A stretch of 64,000 nucleotides of DNA from Baylisascaris procyonis (taxonomy: Eukaryota; Nematoda; Chromadorea; Rhabditida; Ascarididae), in NCBI GenBank assembly GCA_037389465.1, contig JAZARR010000197.1:4884501-4948500 (forward strand), in the 5' to 3' direction. Numbering within the stretch: position 1 is the stretch's first letter; each line of letters starts with the position of its first letter. The translations under genes were made by a program, and so were the position numbers. The notes below the pieces were generated by a model, which saw nothing but the letters and a program-made list of their open reading frames with translations, did no database searches and was not told the DNA's origin. Positions 39,728 to 53,045 of this stretch are shown here, in pieces.

Positions 39728-42433
39728 AACGATGCATCTAGACAAGTTGATTGATCTTGAACGAATCGTGCAAATATATTACTTTGCGAATTCAATTTGT
39801 GCTACAATCACACCTATCAATTAACATCAATCGTCGATTCGACATAACTCTATTCTATATTTAATTATGTTTCCTTTGCTCGATATCTTTTTTTTCTTAT
39901 ATCGCAAGATATATTTTAACGATGAAACATAGATATATTTCTTGATGTAATCATTAAAATATATTTTTTATTCAAAAAATTATTAAATATTATTTATATA
40001 TTAAATTAATTTGAATTTAGCACTAATTCTAGGCCGTAATAATTTTTTTCCTCCCCGAATAGATCATATTTGCACTTCAAGCAAAATGATCCCTCTATGA
40101 TTCAATATTGAGTCTTAGATAATCAATGAATAGATTTTTTTTTTTTTAGCTATTAGCATTAAAAGCTAACTGTTCGAAATTAATTGAGTTTATTTAATAT
40201 TTAATCAATTTTTTCATGAGGAAATTCATTTTTTTAGCAATGATCGGATCGATAGCACAATAGAAATCACTTAGATTCTAAATGAATTTTCGAAAATTTT
40301 CTTTTATATTCGAAAATAAAAAAAAAAAAAATTCGCTAATAAAATAGATCTTCCAGCAAAATTGGCAAACTAAACAACTGATAGCTAATTGCGAATTTTT
40401 TACGGTCTTTTTTTGAGGTTTGTTGCATCAACTACAATCATGTGGCGTTTTTTTTTTTTTTGATGGCACCATATGTCATTGCACAACTTCAAAATATTTG
40501 AGTTTTCTAAACCTCAATACATCCCAAGTGATAGGTGTTCGACTCCAATAGTAATAAATCCAAGATTTAAAAATGCTAAAGCCGATTAAATTAGATTTAA
40601 AAAATTTCTAATTCTCGATATCAGGGTAGTTTTTTTTTCTTAGAAAATCCTCAATTATTGATATCATCTATAATGGTATTTATCACTTTTATCCCAAAAT
40701 GCACACCTATATCCTCAATGAAATCCAATCTCTTCCTATTCCCCGTATATTCTCGTCAGAATTCTTAAAGATAATTAGTCGAATAAAGTTTTCTTGCTTT
40801 ATCACTTAGCGTTGTCTGGAAATTGGTTGCTTTTCAAATATTTTTGCAGCTTATGTGAGCGATCACGATAGTCGTTTTTTCATAGCCAAATCATTTACTT
40901 CTAAAAGCTATATAAACATTCGAATATTCAGGAATAAAAGTTAATCGGGGATATGACTCATCAATTAAATTAAAACTTACGATTATATATTTATGATTCA
41001 TTTTAATTATAATGGTTGAATTAGCTATTGCTGAAAAGATTTCACCCTGAAATGCTAAACAGCATCAACAAATGAAATGCTCTAATAGTTTCAAATATAA
41101 TCCTGGATTTTACTTTCAGCTTATTTCCATTATTTCAAATTCCAATTTGTCGTAATCGAATTTGATATTTCATTTCAAGAGAAAGTATGACATATTCTAT
41201 AAGGTTAATAAAAATTGAAATGCTCTTTGATAAAGAAATTATATGCTTAAAATAGATTCCAAAATAATCCTGAATTTAAACTACACAAAGAGCGGCACAA
41301 AATTTTTCACTTATCTCTATGATAAGCAATAATCGTTTCATTGATGCGTAAAGAAATGATTTTTGTGATAGAAATGATCATCTATAAGGCAAATGTGAAA
41401 GGTGTTGAAATATATTTACAAAGATGACCAATAATGATCGAAAAGCAAATAAATAATTATAATAAAACTTTAAGAGACTATCTAAAAGAGCAATAAAATC
41501 AGTAAACATATAAGGGTGTGGAATATAAAAATTATATCAAATGTGCACATTGTGAACTTCAATAGTGCTATATCGCATCACATAAAAAGCACCACCCAGT
41601 TGCAAATAAACGCCATTATGTTTTACACTCGTTCACTTTCACTTTCATAATGCTTTTGACACTCCGTTGAGCATAACGCTTCTTTATTCGTTCGTTAGAT
41701 TTTCTTTGGAAATTCCTTTCTTCCATAGATATCCTTCTTTTGCAGTTAGTGCTCGTTCTTTAGGAATTTCATTCTCTTCGAATGAAACATTCTTTCGTAT
41801 TATTCCTCGGAAAACAAATTATAATTTAATATATTTTTATAATTTTCACATAACTATTATATTCATTTTCTTTTATTTAGTGCAAACAATTTACATCAAT
41901 TACTACTAGCAATAGGAACAAGTGCCCTTATTAAGAGATTTTGTGAATTTTTTTTGTTCGTTTAAAAATATTTTCAATGAAGTCTCTAATTAATTTGGTA
42001 TATGCAAATAGATAATGTAAAATTTACGTTATCTTATGGGAATTATAACAATTTTAGCAATAAAATCATGCAAATCAACAACATCTATTAAAATTTAGCA
42101 CATCATTTTGTTGCAATTAAAAGTATAATCACTAGAAACACTATTTGAGTAATACGCCTATCAATTATAACTAAATGGTTATTGAGTTAATCATTGCAAT
42201 ATTAATATGCGAATAAATTTCATTGAATAATCACTTAAAGAAAAATCTATATACTTATTATTTATCTATATCATTTAATTATTTATTAATTACTGTTAAT
42301 TATTATATATGTAATATATAATTACTATTACTCAATTGTTACTTATGCATATAATTATTTATTTACATAAAATTAATTGTGTGTTATTTTTTTTTGTATA
42401 TCATAAAGTTGTGGAATTACGTATTTCGTGAAC

Positions 42434-42444
42434 TTTCTTAATAG
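42434..42444 (+). promoter_or_regulatory. splice-acceptor-like site one base before the transporter ATG
   Basis: tttcttaatag ends one base before ATG 42446. This is consistent with a trans-splice acceptor, or with a 5' UTR intron. It favours 42446 over the in-frame ATG at 42428, which would be intronic if this acceptor is used. Confidence 0.45.
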
Positions 42445-42445
42445 A

Positions 42446-45400
42446 ATGTCCAAAGGTCAATCTTTATATAGTAAATTGAATTGTAGTATAAGAATGTCGC
42501 TTCCAAGTGGTGAAAAAGTGAGTTGTGAAGGAGTGGCATCGATATCTAGCAAACTTGATATCGAATGCGAACGAACCGAAACAGGAACCACCGATGTAAA
42601 CTTTCAATTTGCATCTTTTTCATATTATTTGCATATTTTTGTATATTTTTTGCAAAGAAATTATATTTTTTAATAAGAAAATTCAATGTGAATTCCTAAA
42701 TTACCTATTTAATTCGAAGAAATAAATATTATTCGATCATTCATTCAATGCATCTAAAGAATATGTGAACCAGTATCTGTAGAGAAAGAGAAAGTTTATT
42801 TAATCAACATCTGTTCTTAGGAGTTTCGTAAGAAATTCAATCATTTTTTCCTACATATTTTCAATAGACTTTCATTGGATCAATTGAAGAGGTTTGGAAA
42901 ATACATTAATATTAAACTCATTCAATAGTTTTTTACTTTCATGCAAAAGTTCAAAGGTTAAAGTTGCAACCTTTATTACCGCCTCATTAAGTCAACCAAC
43001 TATCACCTTGGATTGTATTCTTAAATTTTTAGTTTTTTAGATCTTCATTTCAGCCGATTGGTACAGCGAGTAGCGAACGATTATTTTCCAAAGAAAGTGG
43101 TCGAGGTTTAGGTTGGGCAACAACCGCTTTTTTTATTGTTGCCGATCTTGTTGGTGGTGGTGTTGTTGCGATGCCCGTTGGTTTTATTCAAACAGGTAAG
43201 CGAATGCATTATTTCAAATAATACAATCGGCATTTATAATTTATTTCTTATTACAATGTATTCTTCTTGTTAAGTATTGAATAAAATTCTCTCATCTTTT
43301 AATGATTTATATTATTTTACTGAATAAAGTTAGTTTAATTTAGAATTTGATTTCTGAAATTTAGAATTGAATCATGGGGTTCCTAGTGGAAGAAGAAAAT
43401 ATATGAACCAATTCACAGTAACGCTATCAGAATTTATATTGAAAGAACTTCAGAGTCTTTTCTACTTACAATAACTGCATTATTTGTAATAAATATAGCT
43501 TTATTTAGGTGAATATTTTTACCCTTCACCAATCCAATTCGGCTAATGCCTAAATAATCACTAAATGCCATGCATATCTGTGCTGCATTACAATGGAATT
43601 GAACTAAATATGACAAATTTAAATATTCCATTCAGCTTGAAGCATAATGCACAAGTATAGTATTTCTTGCCCTGCTCTATCTCTAATGGCTAAACATTTG
43701 CATATTGAACTTATTTTATTTCTTGTACATTTGATGATGAATCGTATTTCATATGTAATTGTAATCGCATTCATATATAATTGTACGCAACGTTTTATAA
43801 GTATGTAATTTTATAATTTATATGTGAATTTAAAGGGCTTGCGGTTGGGATTATATTTATGATGGTAATTTGTTGCTTCTTCGCTGGAACCGGCTATCAA
43901 CTCGGACAAAATTGGGTAATCATGCAAGAACGATGGCCAGTGTATAGGAAACATTGCAGGAAGCCATATCCAGAAATTGCACTACGAAGTATGGGAGTTC
44001 GCATGAGGTTCGATTTAACTTTCAATGTTTTGTTTATATCAAATATAAACGCAATTTGTGTTACCATTGCAATGCTCATTGCCGTTCAACACATCGTTAA
44101 GCGAGTAAGAGCCAAACTCCTTGGCTCTGTCCTATGAGCCATTCCGCTTAGCAGCCTAATCGAGATAAGAGCCGCGGAATGAGTCCCTCTACTCCCCTCC
44201 TATGCTGAACAACGGTGAATCGACTCGTCAGCATCCGACGGGCAAGAGAGCTATGCCCTAACTCTTCAAGCGACCGTATAATTTCTGACCTCAAGAACAG
44301 TGGCGATAATATAGAGACATTTATTCGTAACGAATGCATTGTTAATTAAAGTGAAGCAAAGTAAAGTAAAGAATATCTGCCCACTGCTTGTGTTGGTATT
44401 CTGATCTCTAATTTAGTGTTTCGAAGGGGATCGTCGTGTGAAATGATGAATCATACTCCCGCGGAGGGGGGAAGCTTTTGCCTCCTCGAATGCCCTCGCG
44501 AGGGACGAGTTAGTGTTGAAGAGCGGAGGCACGCTCTTGGAATTGGTATTGTGTTGCGTATCCGACTCCGGCAGACGAGATTTTCTCGTCCCCAGAAGCA
44601 AAGAAACTATGAGGGAAAAGGACGGAGATCAAACTGTGGAACCCTTGCGGCAATGGGTTTCCTCTGAGACCACCATGTAGATTAAACAGGTCTGCATTAA
44701 CGCTATATCGCAGACTTGCTGCGAGTGTTTTCGTTCATTCGAGATACGCTTCTATTCCACAGCAGTGCTTTCCATTATTCTTTCTGATTGCATCTATATT
44801 ATTTCGATATTGTCTTTCATGATGAACTGTTTTCGGTGTTTCACTTTCTAATACATTGCATTACGCAATTTCCTCGTGTTTTGTGACTTAATGAACAATT
44901 TTAATAATTTTTTTTTCCGCTTGCGATCGCAGAATTTATGCTTCCCTCATAGAAATGACGAAAATGCCGGGACACCCGTGGAGATGGGGGATTTCTTGAC
45001 TGCGGTGGCTCCGATGATTGAGTCTCCCGCGGTGCAAAATTTATGATTCATATTATGCGGGTCCCACATTTTCAGTTCGGTAACTGCTCAAGCTAGAGTT
45101 AAATCTAATTTTTCATTTTATATTGCAGTAATAGAAAAAGGAATCTTTTTTTTTAAATCTTATGTGGCCGGTTAGACTAATTACAATAGGAAACCATTAT
45201 CCAATAAGAAGTTATCACTTTTTGTTGTCTTGTGGAATTGTTTGTTGAATGAGCAGGAACTCTTCTAACACGCTTTTCCACATATTCAATATTTATGCGA
45301 ATAGATATTTATAAAATTTTCTTGAAAACAATAAAGCATTTGTTGTGCCTAGTCATGCAAGGACACCTTTCAGCAATCATTTGAAAGATGGTTGAACAGT

Positions 45401-45851
45401 TTAAATTTGAATATATGCAATTAGAAAATCGAAAAATAGATAGATTATATGATCAAATAATTGAATATTGAAGCTTTAATTATTTGTGTTGAAAATTGCA
45501 CCCATATGATTATATTTAAATGCATCCAGATGTATATAAGAAATTTCTTCCATAGTAAGTTTTTTTTTTTTAAATCCTTAACGAATAAATAATTAAATAA
45601 TAGAAGATTTTAGATTGGTGGCATATTTTTGTGTGTATTTTACACAATTCGGCACAACAGTGGTATATATATTGCTTGCGGCGCGGATAATTCGTGATTT
45701 CATTGCACAGTTCGGCACTGACATTCACTTATGCTATATGTTGATCATTATTTCGGTTTGCGTTCTGCCCGTTACATATCTAAAATCTCCGGCAGATTTT
45801 TGGTCAGTTTATGCTTTTTATTTCATTACGCGTACGGCTAATAGGCTTTCT

Positions 45852-45924
<73 letters not shown>

Positions 45925-48900
45925 GTATGATACTTCCGCAGATGGATCGAACCTCCGACATCCTGATTGCCAATCAAATGCTCTGTCATTGGAACTACCA
46001 GGATTTAAACACAAGAAAATTGCCAGTTTCAAACATTGTTTATAGTATAGCGGTATGTCAAATCGCGTGGTATGCGAATGGTCGTCAGTTGTCTGCGTAT
46101 AGAGTTTTCATTGGTTATCAAGCACTTGTTATCATCTGAACTCGCGAAAGAACGCACCACACCTTAACAATGCATCCTGAGTGCAAGGAGGTAGCGAAGC
46201 AATGGAAAAGAAATATATGAATTAGAACGAGTTTGGTGCACTTCCTAATCTTACAGAGAATAGCTGTTAATATCTTATAGACCCCAATACACGACAGCTT
46301 AGAAGGTGTGAGGAAACACCTGAGAGGATATTAGATAGACGGTACTTAAGGCAACAAAAATGGCATTTAGATTGCTATGACATGACTAACTCATGGATAG
46401 AATATAGGCAGAAGGCGATACACATGCACTATTGGAAAGCATCAAGAATCTGCAGAAGATCGTTGAACAAGATGGCTCATCACCTTCTGAAGTTTAGGTT
46501 TGTGATTGTTGTGGCGATGGCGTGCACGATTGGCGCCGTGATTCTGATTCTAGTAAGCCTGGGTATCGATCTCAGCGGATGTAAACCACATGCAAACTAT
46601 CCGCCAGTCACATTCCTTAATGCGCTACTCAGCTTAGGCACTTTCCTTTTCGCTTTCAATGGTCATCACGTTTTCCCCTCCATTCAACATGACATGTATG
46701 ATCCAAGGGAATTCACTAAATCCGTCATTCTTGGCTTTATGAGTTAGTTTCTTTTTCCTCAAATTTTGTTTTAATCGTTATAGTAAATGGATAGTTTCGA
46801 TTCTATAAGCTTTTTGATGAATTATTTGAAGTAAAGAATGCCTGAAAAAGCACAAAAACTTTCATTTTAACAAGTATTACTATATAATATTAACTTGCGT
46901 TCTTTATTTTCTTTTATTCGTTGGATTTATGCAGTTTTCTCTTTCAATGAGTCTAACGCCTGTTGCCTCTTTAGTAAGTAAAATAACTACAAATTTGCCT
47001 CTTATAGCCAACCTTCTACGAGTACAACACATTGAAACACCATTATAACTTAATAGCCTAGGGTCTATAGAAACAACTATAGCTCGCTATAATAAAGTAT
47101 TTAGATAAGTTTTTTGTTTGACCGAAGTATCTGTATAACTGAAAGGTTTCGTCTGTAGGCGGAATCAAATCACGTCTGGGCTCACTCGGCGAATTTTAGA
47201 TGATCACTAAAAAAAAGTGTCATTCTATTCAGGCTCTGAAAACTGTCTATCATTCAGCTCATTGATAGCATTTGATAAAAAAGAAATTTCACATTAATCC
47301 TGCCTTAAAATTTTTATTTACAGTGGTAGCTTTACTTTATATGCCACTTTCGATATTTGCATATATCGTTTATGGTGATAGTATGTTGAATTCGGTTATC
47401 ACATCTGTACAAATCGATTGGATCCGATATGCGGCAGATTTAGCGATCGCTGTTCATTGTGTGTTAACTCTCCTTATCACAATCAATCCAATTAACCAAC
47501 AAGTTGAAAGTATCTTTCATGCACCACATGGTTAGTGCAACCATTGTATAATAATATTAGAGAAGGTTGCTAGAAAAAATGAAAATTCCCAGGGGAAAAG
47601 TGAGGCGTAATTTCTTGTTGTTAGCATTGATATGAATCGGAACTTCCCTTTAAAATTCATGAAAATGAAATATTGAAAGATGTTGGATACTTCATTTCAA
47701 TAATTTTAGCATCCAGGCGCTTATTTTAAAAAAAAAGCGTAAGAATTATATTCGCATATAACTGTTGTGTATGTTTTACCATCTCAAACCTTTGTTTCTA
47801 CAGTAGTGGTCAACTATAGCTATAGTATGCTCACTACAGTATGATCTTTTTTTTTTCACTTAAACACTATCGAATTTCTAAGCTGAACAAAATCCAAGAG
47901 AAGCATCCTTTAAAAAGGTAAAAATAGAATCTCAATTGAAGTTGGATATTCACTATAGCTTTATTATAAACGTTGATGCAGATCATATGGAAATATACTA
48001 ACGCAATTTTGCAGAATTTTGTGTGAAACAAGTGGTACTACGAACAATCGTAATGGCGATAATTCTATTCATTGCGTTAACGATACCCGATTTCACACCA
48101 GTAATGAACCTCTTTGGTAGTACAACAATTCCGATGTGTTGTGTGGTATTGCCAAGTTTTTTCAATCTTTGGCTTACTGCTGCTGTTTTTGATGAAGATG
48201 CAAAAGACTATAAACGACCAACGATTAGACAGTAAGTGATTGCAATTGATTATATTTCCCATTGATTTTGAAAATTTCCATTGATATATGGATGACTAAT
48301 GGAGATTCACCTTAGAGATAGTGGATAAAAACTTTTTCATAGTTGTTGTTTATTATGAAGTATAAAACAAATAAACTGCCAATAGACTTTCTAAAGCCGT
48401 TAGCGTACTTCTAAAAGGATTTTCAAAACAACAGTAAAGCTCTTACTAATTAGTAAAGCTGTAACTAACGTTGCAGCCTCAATATTGAGAATTTTAGCAG
48501 TAACAAGTCGAAATACTCGTTATAAACAAACGACTAGCTCATAGTATTATTATATCTGTTCTATTGCTCTTTAATGAATCCGTAGCATAAATCCATCCAT
48601 GGAATAGTAATCGGAATTAATTTTTAAAAAAAAAAAAGTTGTTGGGTGGAAGCTGATGAAAGAAGTTCATATCGCTTTAGCACTTTTAAACTTGCGAATG
48701 ATTTGCTAATTTTAGTTGGTGAGTTGAGATAGGTTTTAGTTTTTTTTTTTTTTCATTAATTTTTCTAACTGAACAAGAACATTGAGATAATCAAAAATAT
48801 ATTAAATATACAAGTAATATTTTCTCTGATAATTTAATAAAACGAGTGATCAATTAAAAAAAATGAATGCATTATCAGTATATTGCATATGCAATCGATT

Positions 48901-50067
48901 GATTTGCAATAAACGAATTGAAAAAATTGCATTATCTAATTTCGCATTTGTATGTTCATCTTGTTTTCGTATTTCGAATTGAGAGTAGTTATTGTGGCGT
49001 AAATATTTCAATTTTAGTAATGTCACTTTTTATGTTTCGCAGAGTATTGTGACTTTTGCAGAGTAGTTATTGTGACTATTTATTCAATTTTAGAAATTTC
49101 TTTAGTAATATCAATTGAAAGGTTTTTAGAAAAGAGGCAAATATTGCAACTATTCATTTGCAGAGTATTCGAGAGGTCATCATGGTTTAAGCTGACGTGG
49201 ACTGCCGTCATAAACTGTGAGTTCATGAAATCATATCAATGTATTATTTATTAAGATATCGTTTACAGCAAGCAAAAAGAATACGGCAATATATATCAAA
49301 GATAAACGGAGCTGGGGGGAGGGGGGGGGTGGAGGGGTGGGGAAGGATGGGAGAAGATATGAGTGAATATAAATGAAATGCCAATCTTATGAATGCCCTT
49401 AGAAAATATGCGGTTTATACACATTTAAGTAACTCCAATAAATGGAAGATGAAACATTTTCGCAAAGAACATATTGACCATTCCGTAAAACTTGACCACT
49501 CGAAAAAAATCTATTTTCATTCTACCGAGCTAATCTAGCCACTGAATAATTGAAAGTTTTAAACTATAGCCATCGATTAGAGCGTAGAGCAAATCGTAAA
49601 CCTTAGTTGATGAGGAGAAATGCAACTGCTGAACTGCTCGTCTATATATGAATGGCACAGACACCTGACAACAGACATCCATCATAGATTCCAACCTGAT
49701 TGTTAAGTTCATACAAAAGGTGAAGACCTATACATATACTCGAGATTATATTTACTCTACTGTATTAATGAACTTTTAAAGTATATTGTATTAATAAGAA
49801 AAGTACCATTGGTTTTTTTTAGTGGTTACACTTGTGGGTGCAGTAGTTGCGTTCTATATGGCTATCTTGGATTTTACAACGGTGAAATTTACACCTCCAT
49901 GTTATGTACAACCATTTCTACATAGCGATACGAATCCATTCGAACGTTCATTGATCAATTGTTGTGGACGTGATCGTGATATCTTTCTACATGGTAATTC
50001 GTCAGTTTGTAGTGCATTACGCCATCCGACAACTACAATAGCCACAATGCTCAATGTACATAGTTAA
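42446..50067 (+). CDS. 11-TM amino-acid transporter (Aa_trans / SLC32-36-38 superfamily)
   Basis: Membrane carrier for amino acids or related solutes. Exons: 42446-42595, 43054-43195, 43836-44007, 45614-45802, 46498-46742, 47324-47530, 48015-48231, 49164-49216, 49823-50067 (TAA). They give 539 residues with every phase matching (0, 1, 2, 2, 1, 1, 2, 1). A hydrophilic N-terminus of about 70 residues precedes TM1 ([16 protein letters not shown]), the hallmark Gly-rich first helix of the family. Later landmarks are [16 protein letters not shown] (TM6 end), [15 protein letters not shown] (TM7), [14 protein letters not shown] (TM8), [14 protein letters not shown] (TM9-10 loop), NLWLTAAVF (TM10) and a last helix [16 protein letters not shown]. 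Eleven helices in total is typical. The pattern resembles worm-type transporters, so substrate and location (plasma or lysosomal membrane) cannot be told. A Cys-containing 60-residue tail follows TM11. Introns 3 and 4 carry mobile-element debris. Confidence 0.93.
44108..45080. mobile_element. GC-rich, hairpin-rich insert in transporter intron 3
   Basis: A block of clearly higher GC than the rest of the intron, containing many short perfect inverted repeats: AGAGCCAA/TTGGCTCT (44108-44128), CATTCCGC/GCGGAATG (44140-44181), palindrome CCCTCGCGAGGG (44493-44504), GACGAGA/TCTCGTC (44574-44590) and GTCTGC/GCAGAC (44690-44715). Its left part (about 44235-44370) is related to the retroposon at 55 kb. 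No intact open frame is seen. Most likely one or more nested, decayed mobile elements; a structured RNA cannot be excluded. Confidence 0.55.
44235..44371 (+). mobile_element. retroposon 3' end, relative of the 55-kb copy
   Basis: Shares CGACGGGCAAGAGA, a CTTCA.GCGA.CG stretch and a 3' block AGAGACAT.TATTC.TAACGAATGC with 55152-55315, in the same order and orientation. It ends in a different simple tail (aaagtgaagcaaagtaaagtaaag). About 45 bp of the middle of the 55-kb copy is absent here. Confidence 0.7.
45858..45928. repeat. (TA)n(TATG)n microsatellite
   Basis: About 55 bp of TA followed by four TATG units, directly abutting a tRNA-like sequence on the minus strand. It looks like the 3' tail of that element. 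Confidence 0.95.
45930..46016 (-). mobile_element. tRNA-derived SINE head or tRNA pseudogene
   Basis: On the minus strand: a four-pair D-arm (GTTC/GAGC), an anticodon-like arm TTTGA-TTGGCAA-TCAGG whose loop would read GGC, and a B-box-like GGAGGTTCGATCC. The acceptor stem does not pair, so it is not a functional tRNA. It is followed at its 3' side by CATA and TA repeats, as in SINEs with simple-repeat tails. No clear target-site duplication was found. Confidence 0.6.
49308..49352 (+). repeat. G-rich tract in the last transporter intron
   Basis: Consecutive runs of 5, 9, 4 and 4 G separated by one to three bases, on the coding strand. These meet the usual spacing for an intramolecular G-quadruplex. 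Confidence 0.8.
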
Positions 50068-50277
50068 AGACCTCCATTTACTTCCCTCTTAATTATCGAT
50101 CATTTATTATTGATCGAATAATTCGATGAAGAAATCATTGAATTTATTACATTCTCGTTGATTTTTCATATTAAATTTGCCAAAATTTCAAAATTATTTT
50201 TGCATATTATAGTTTGGATGTATTATTACACTTATCCGTTTGAAGTATAAATTTAAATGCACTATCACATTATTGAA

Positions 50278-50283
50278 AATAAA
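50278..50283 (+). terminator. candidate poly(A) signal of the transporter gene
   Basis: AATAAA about 210 bp after the stop codon. A second one lies at 50445-50450. Confidence 0.5.
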
Positions 50284-52945
50284 TTAAAATTTAAATAAAT
50301 CAATGGATTGGATGAAATAATCTCCCTTCGCGAGTAATAATTAAGCTTCAAAATTTGGATATTGATGCGGTTTTTATACTGCTACCTAATTGTTTTTATG
50401 CTGCCAATGTTGTTATAATTTTGCATTCGTATACTATTAGAGTTAATAAAGAGCGATTTTATTATGCTAATAAAGCATCAAAGTAAATTATTCCCAATAA
50501 AATTGTTATATTTGGATTATGAACATTTTTATCGATCCGAAAATATTTCCTTAATGCTGACGAATGAAATAGACTCAAATTTGCAATTAATGTATTCATA
50601 TAGAACGGTTGCACTGATAGGAACAGCAAAGCGAAATATTCTTTTGCGAATGTAAACGGCAGATGGAGAAGCATTAAACACAGCTCCATCTAAAGCTGCA
50701 GCTCCATCTATAGCATGAACTTCATCTACAGATGGAGTTGCGACTCGATCTTACACCTTGCTCATGCACGTTTGTATTTTTATATTTGTTGTTTTTAAAA
50801 TCGATATTGTGGTTATTCCTGTAACAACGTGTTGATCTTTTTTTTTTTCTATTGTAATGTGATGATCATATATATTCGTTGTGCTATTTCCACTGTCTTC
50901 AATGAAATTCATCTTTATTCTCTCATCGTTTCTTAGAAATACGTACATATAGCCGAATTTCTGACGTCAATGACGGTGAAACAACAACGGAAATAGTGTA
51001 AAGGAGAAAAAAAAAAGCGCTTCACATCTTGCAGTTTGCTCTTTCAACATTCAAATATTTCAACAAAGAAGTTTGAAAACAAATCTATTCGAAAATTTTC
51101 TAACTATAGGTAGTTGATTTTTTTGTTTTTCTAAAATCTATTCGGTTGTTTGCAGCAATGAATGTTTCGATATCACTAATGAACTGAGGGTAGAAGAGGG
51201 AAAGGGAAGGAGGGGGATGGTAAATTTAATCGCAAATAAATGATCATAGACTGGAGGCTTATTAATTTCATAATTAGTTTCGTAATATGAGAAGAAAATA
51301 TAGAAAACGGATACTTATCGTGTTTCGATTCATAAACAACTTTTTTTTTTTGAAAACATATTAGAGCTCTCTAATTGTTAACGAATCGTTATTTTTAAAG
51401 CACTTGTGCATTTATTGCGATTATTGCACTTATAAAGGAAGCGAAAAGAAGCCAACAATACTCTGATAGCATGATTGATAAGCATTATTATCAAGTGGAA
51501 ACTTGAAAATACGCGTTTTTTTTTTTCCTGAGAAACTAAAGGAGGGCAAGAATCGGCGATCCTTCTATATGTTGGAGGATCGAACATCTTCGAGTGTTGA
51601 ATCGGATATTCGTATGTAATTATTCACTGTTATTGTAGGTGTCCAACTCAGTGAAAAGGAAATTAAAGAATTGAATGCACACGGTTTATGCAAACAGTGC
51701 GCATGTTCTAAAGATCTCATTATTTTATTCTTGCATCCAATAACATCCGTGTCAACCTTAATTCAAACTGAGGCAAAGAATTTTAGCCTTTAAGTAGAGG
51801 AGAATCGGTGTCAAATTTGGTTTCAATCGTGATATACGATGGGATTTAAGCAATGATATATAAAGATGGGTCAAACCTTATGTGGTTCCGGAGGAATGCA
51901 AGCCGGTTCCTGATGGAGACCAAGATTGAGATTCAAAGCGGATCATTAACTAATCGCTAGCATTTTCATTAACATCCAGAGAAAAGCTGCTGTGTTGCAG
52001 CTGCAACGAGTATGACCGTATAAATCCTTTCATTTGTGAGTTTCTGTTAGCTCCAACTCCCTCATGGACAGATCATCTATCGGCCTAAAGGATCCATCCA
52101 GCTGCAGGTGTTCTCTTGCAGGCATAGTCATGTCCCCGAGGATGGCTTTATGAAGCATCTGGCTGAATCGGAAGAAGCTATTTCCGTGTAGACAAATGGT
52201 CTCGCTGAGAGTGTAATAAACTCGCTGAGAATAGAAATTTTTGATTTACACTCTCGTACGGGCATACCTATATAAAATTTTTTAATTTGTACTCTCGGTG
52301 AACTCAAAAAACAATATTCTTTAGGTCACCACCTATAACCCATTAAGCGTCCATGGTTTAAGAGTACCAGTTGGAGTGTAAGGGCAACGTTTAAGATTGA
52401 GAAAATTTTTGAAATGATTTCTATATTGCAATCAGTATTGATCGTAAGCTGCTACTACGTATTACTATTTATAGCTGCAAAAGAAATCATCTGTACTGTA
52501 GAGCCTCGAGTGGCCACTGAGATTACTAGGATGACCTTGCAAAATGACATCAAGAAATCTTATGCCGTTCAAATATGGTACAGGTAGGAGACGATAAAAT
52601 CGACCTCTCTTCTTTCCTTTTTCCTTTCTTCTCCCCTCAGATGTCCCAGTTTCCGCATTTAATCCCTGATGGTGTAAACGAGAAAAGAGGCGTTTCTGTC
52701 GATGAGGTTATAAGGTTTAATGATGAGTCGGCATATTTTTTTTGAAGTACTATATGGCATTGTTGTGCCGATCGAGTAGCATACGGACATTGTTGAACGA
52801 TTGTATGTGGTACACTCACTATAGTTGTTAATCGTACGTTGGGCAAACATAATTACCGTATCGACTTGCTTGTATGGCGCTAATTAATTGAATGCCTCCT
52901 TAATTCTTGCACATGCTCACTAGTCTTTTCTTATTGCCATCTTAT

Positions 52946-53045
52946 CCCCCCCCCCCCTCTCCCAACTCATATCCCTCTCCCTTTTTGTCCGATCCCCTTC
53001 TTTCCCCTCCCCATCCTCCTCACCCCCCACCCAACTCGACCCTCT
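52946..53045. repeat. C-rich polypyrimidine tract
   Basis: About 100 bp with almost no purines, including an 11-C run and many CCCC/CCTCC runs. The other strand has G-quadruplex potential. Confidence 0.8.

Noticed and set aside
46382..46497. Open frame extending upstream of transporter exon 5
   Set aside because: The phase-2 acceptor at 46496-46497 restores the family-conserved sequence directly, so the upstream part is intron.
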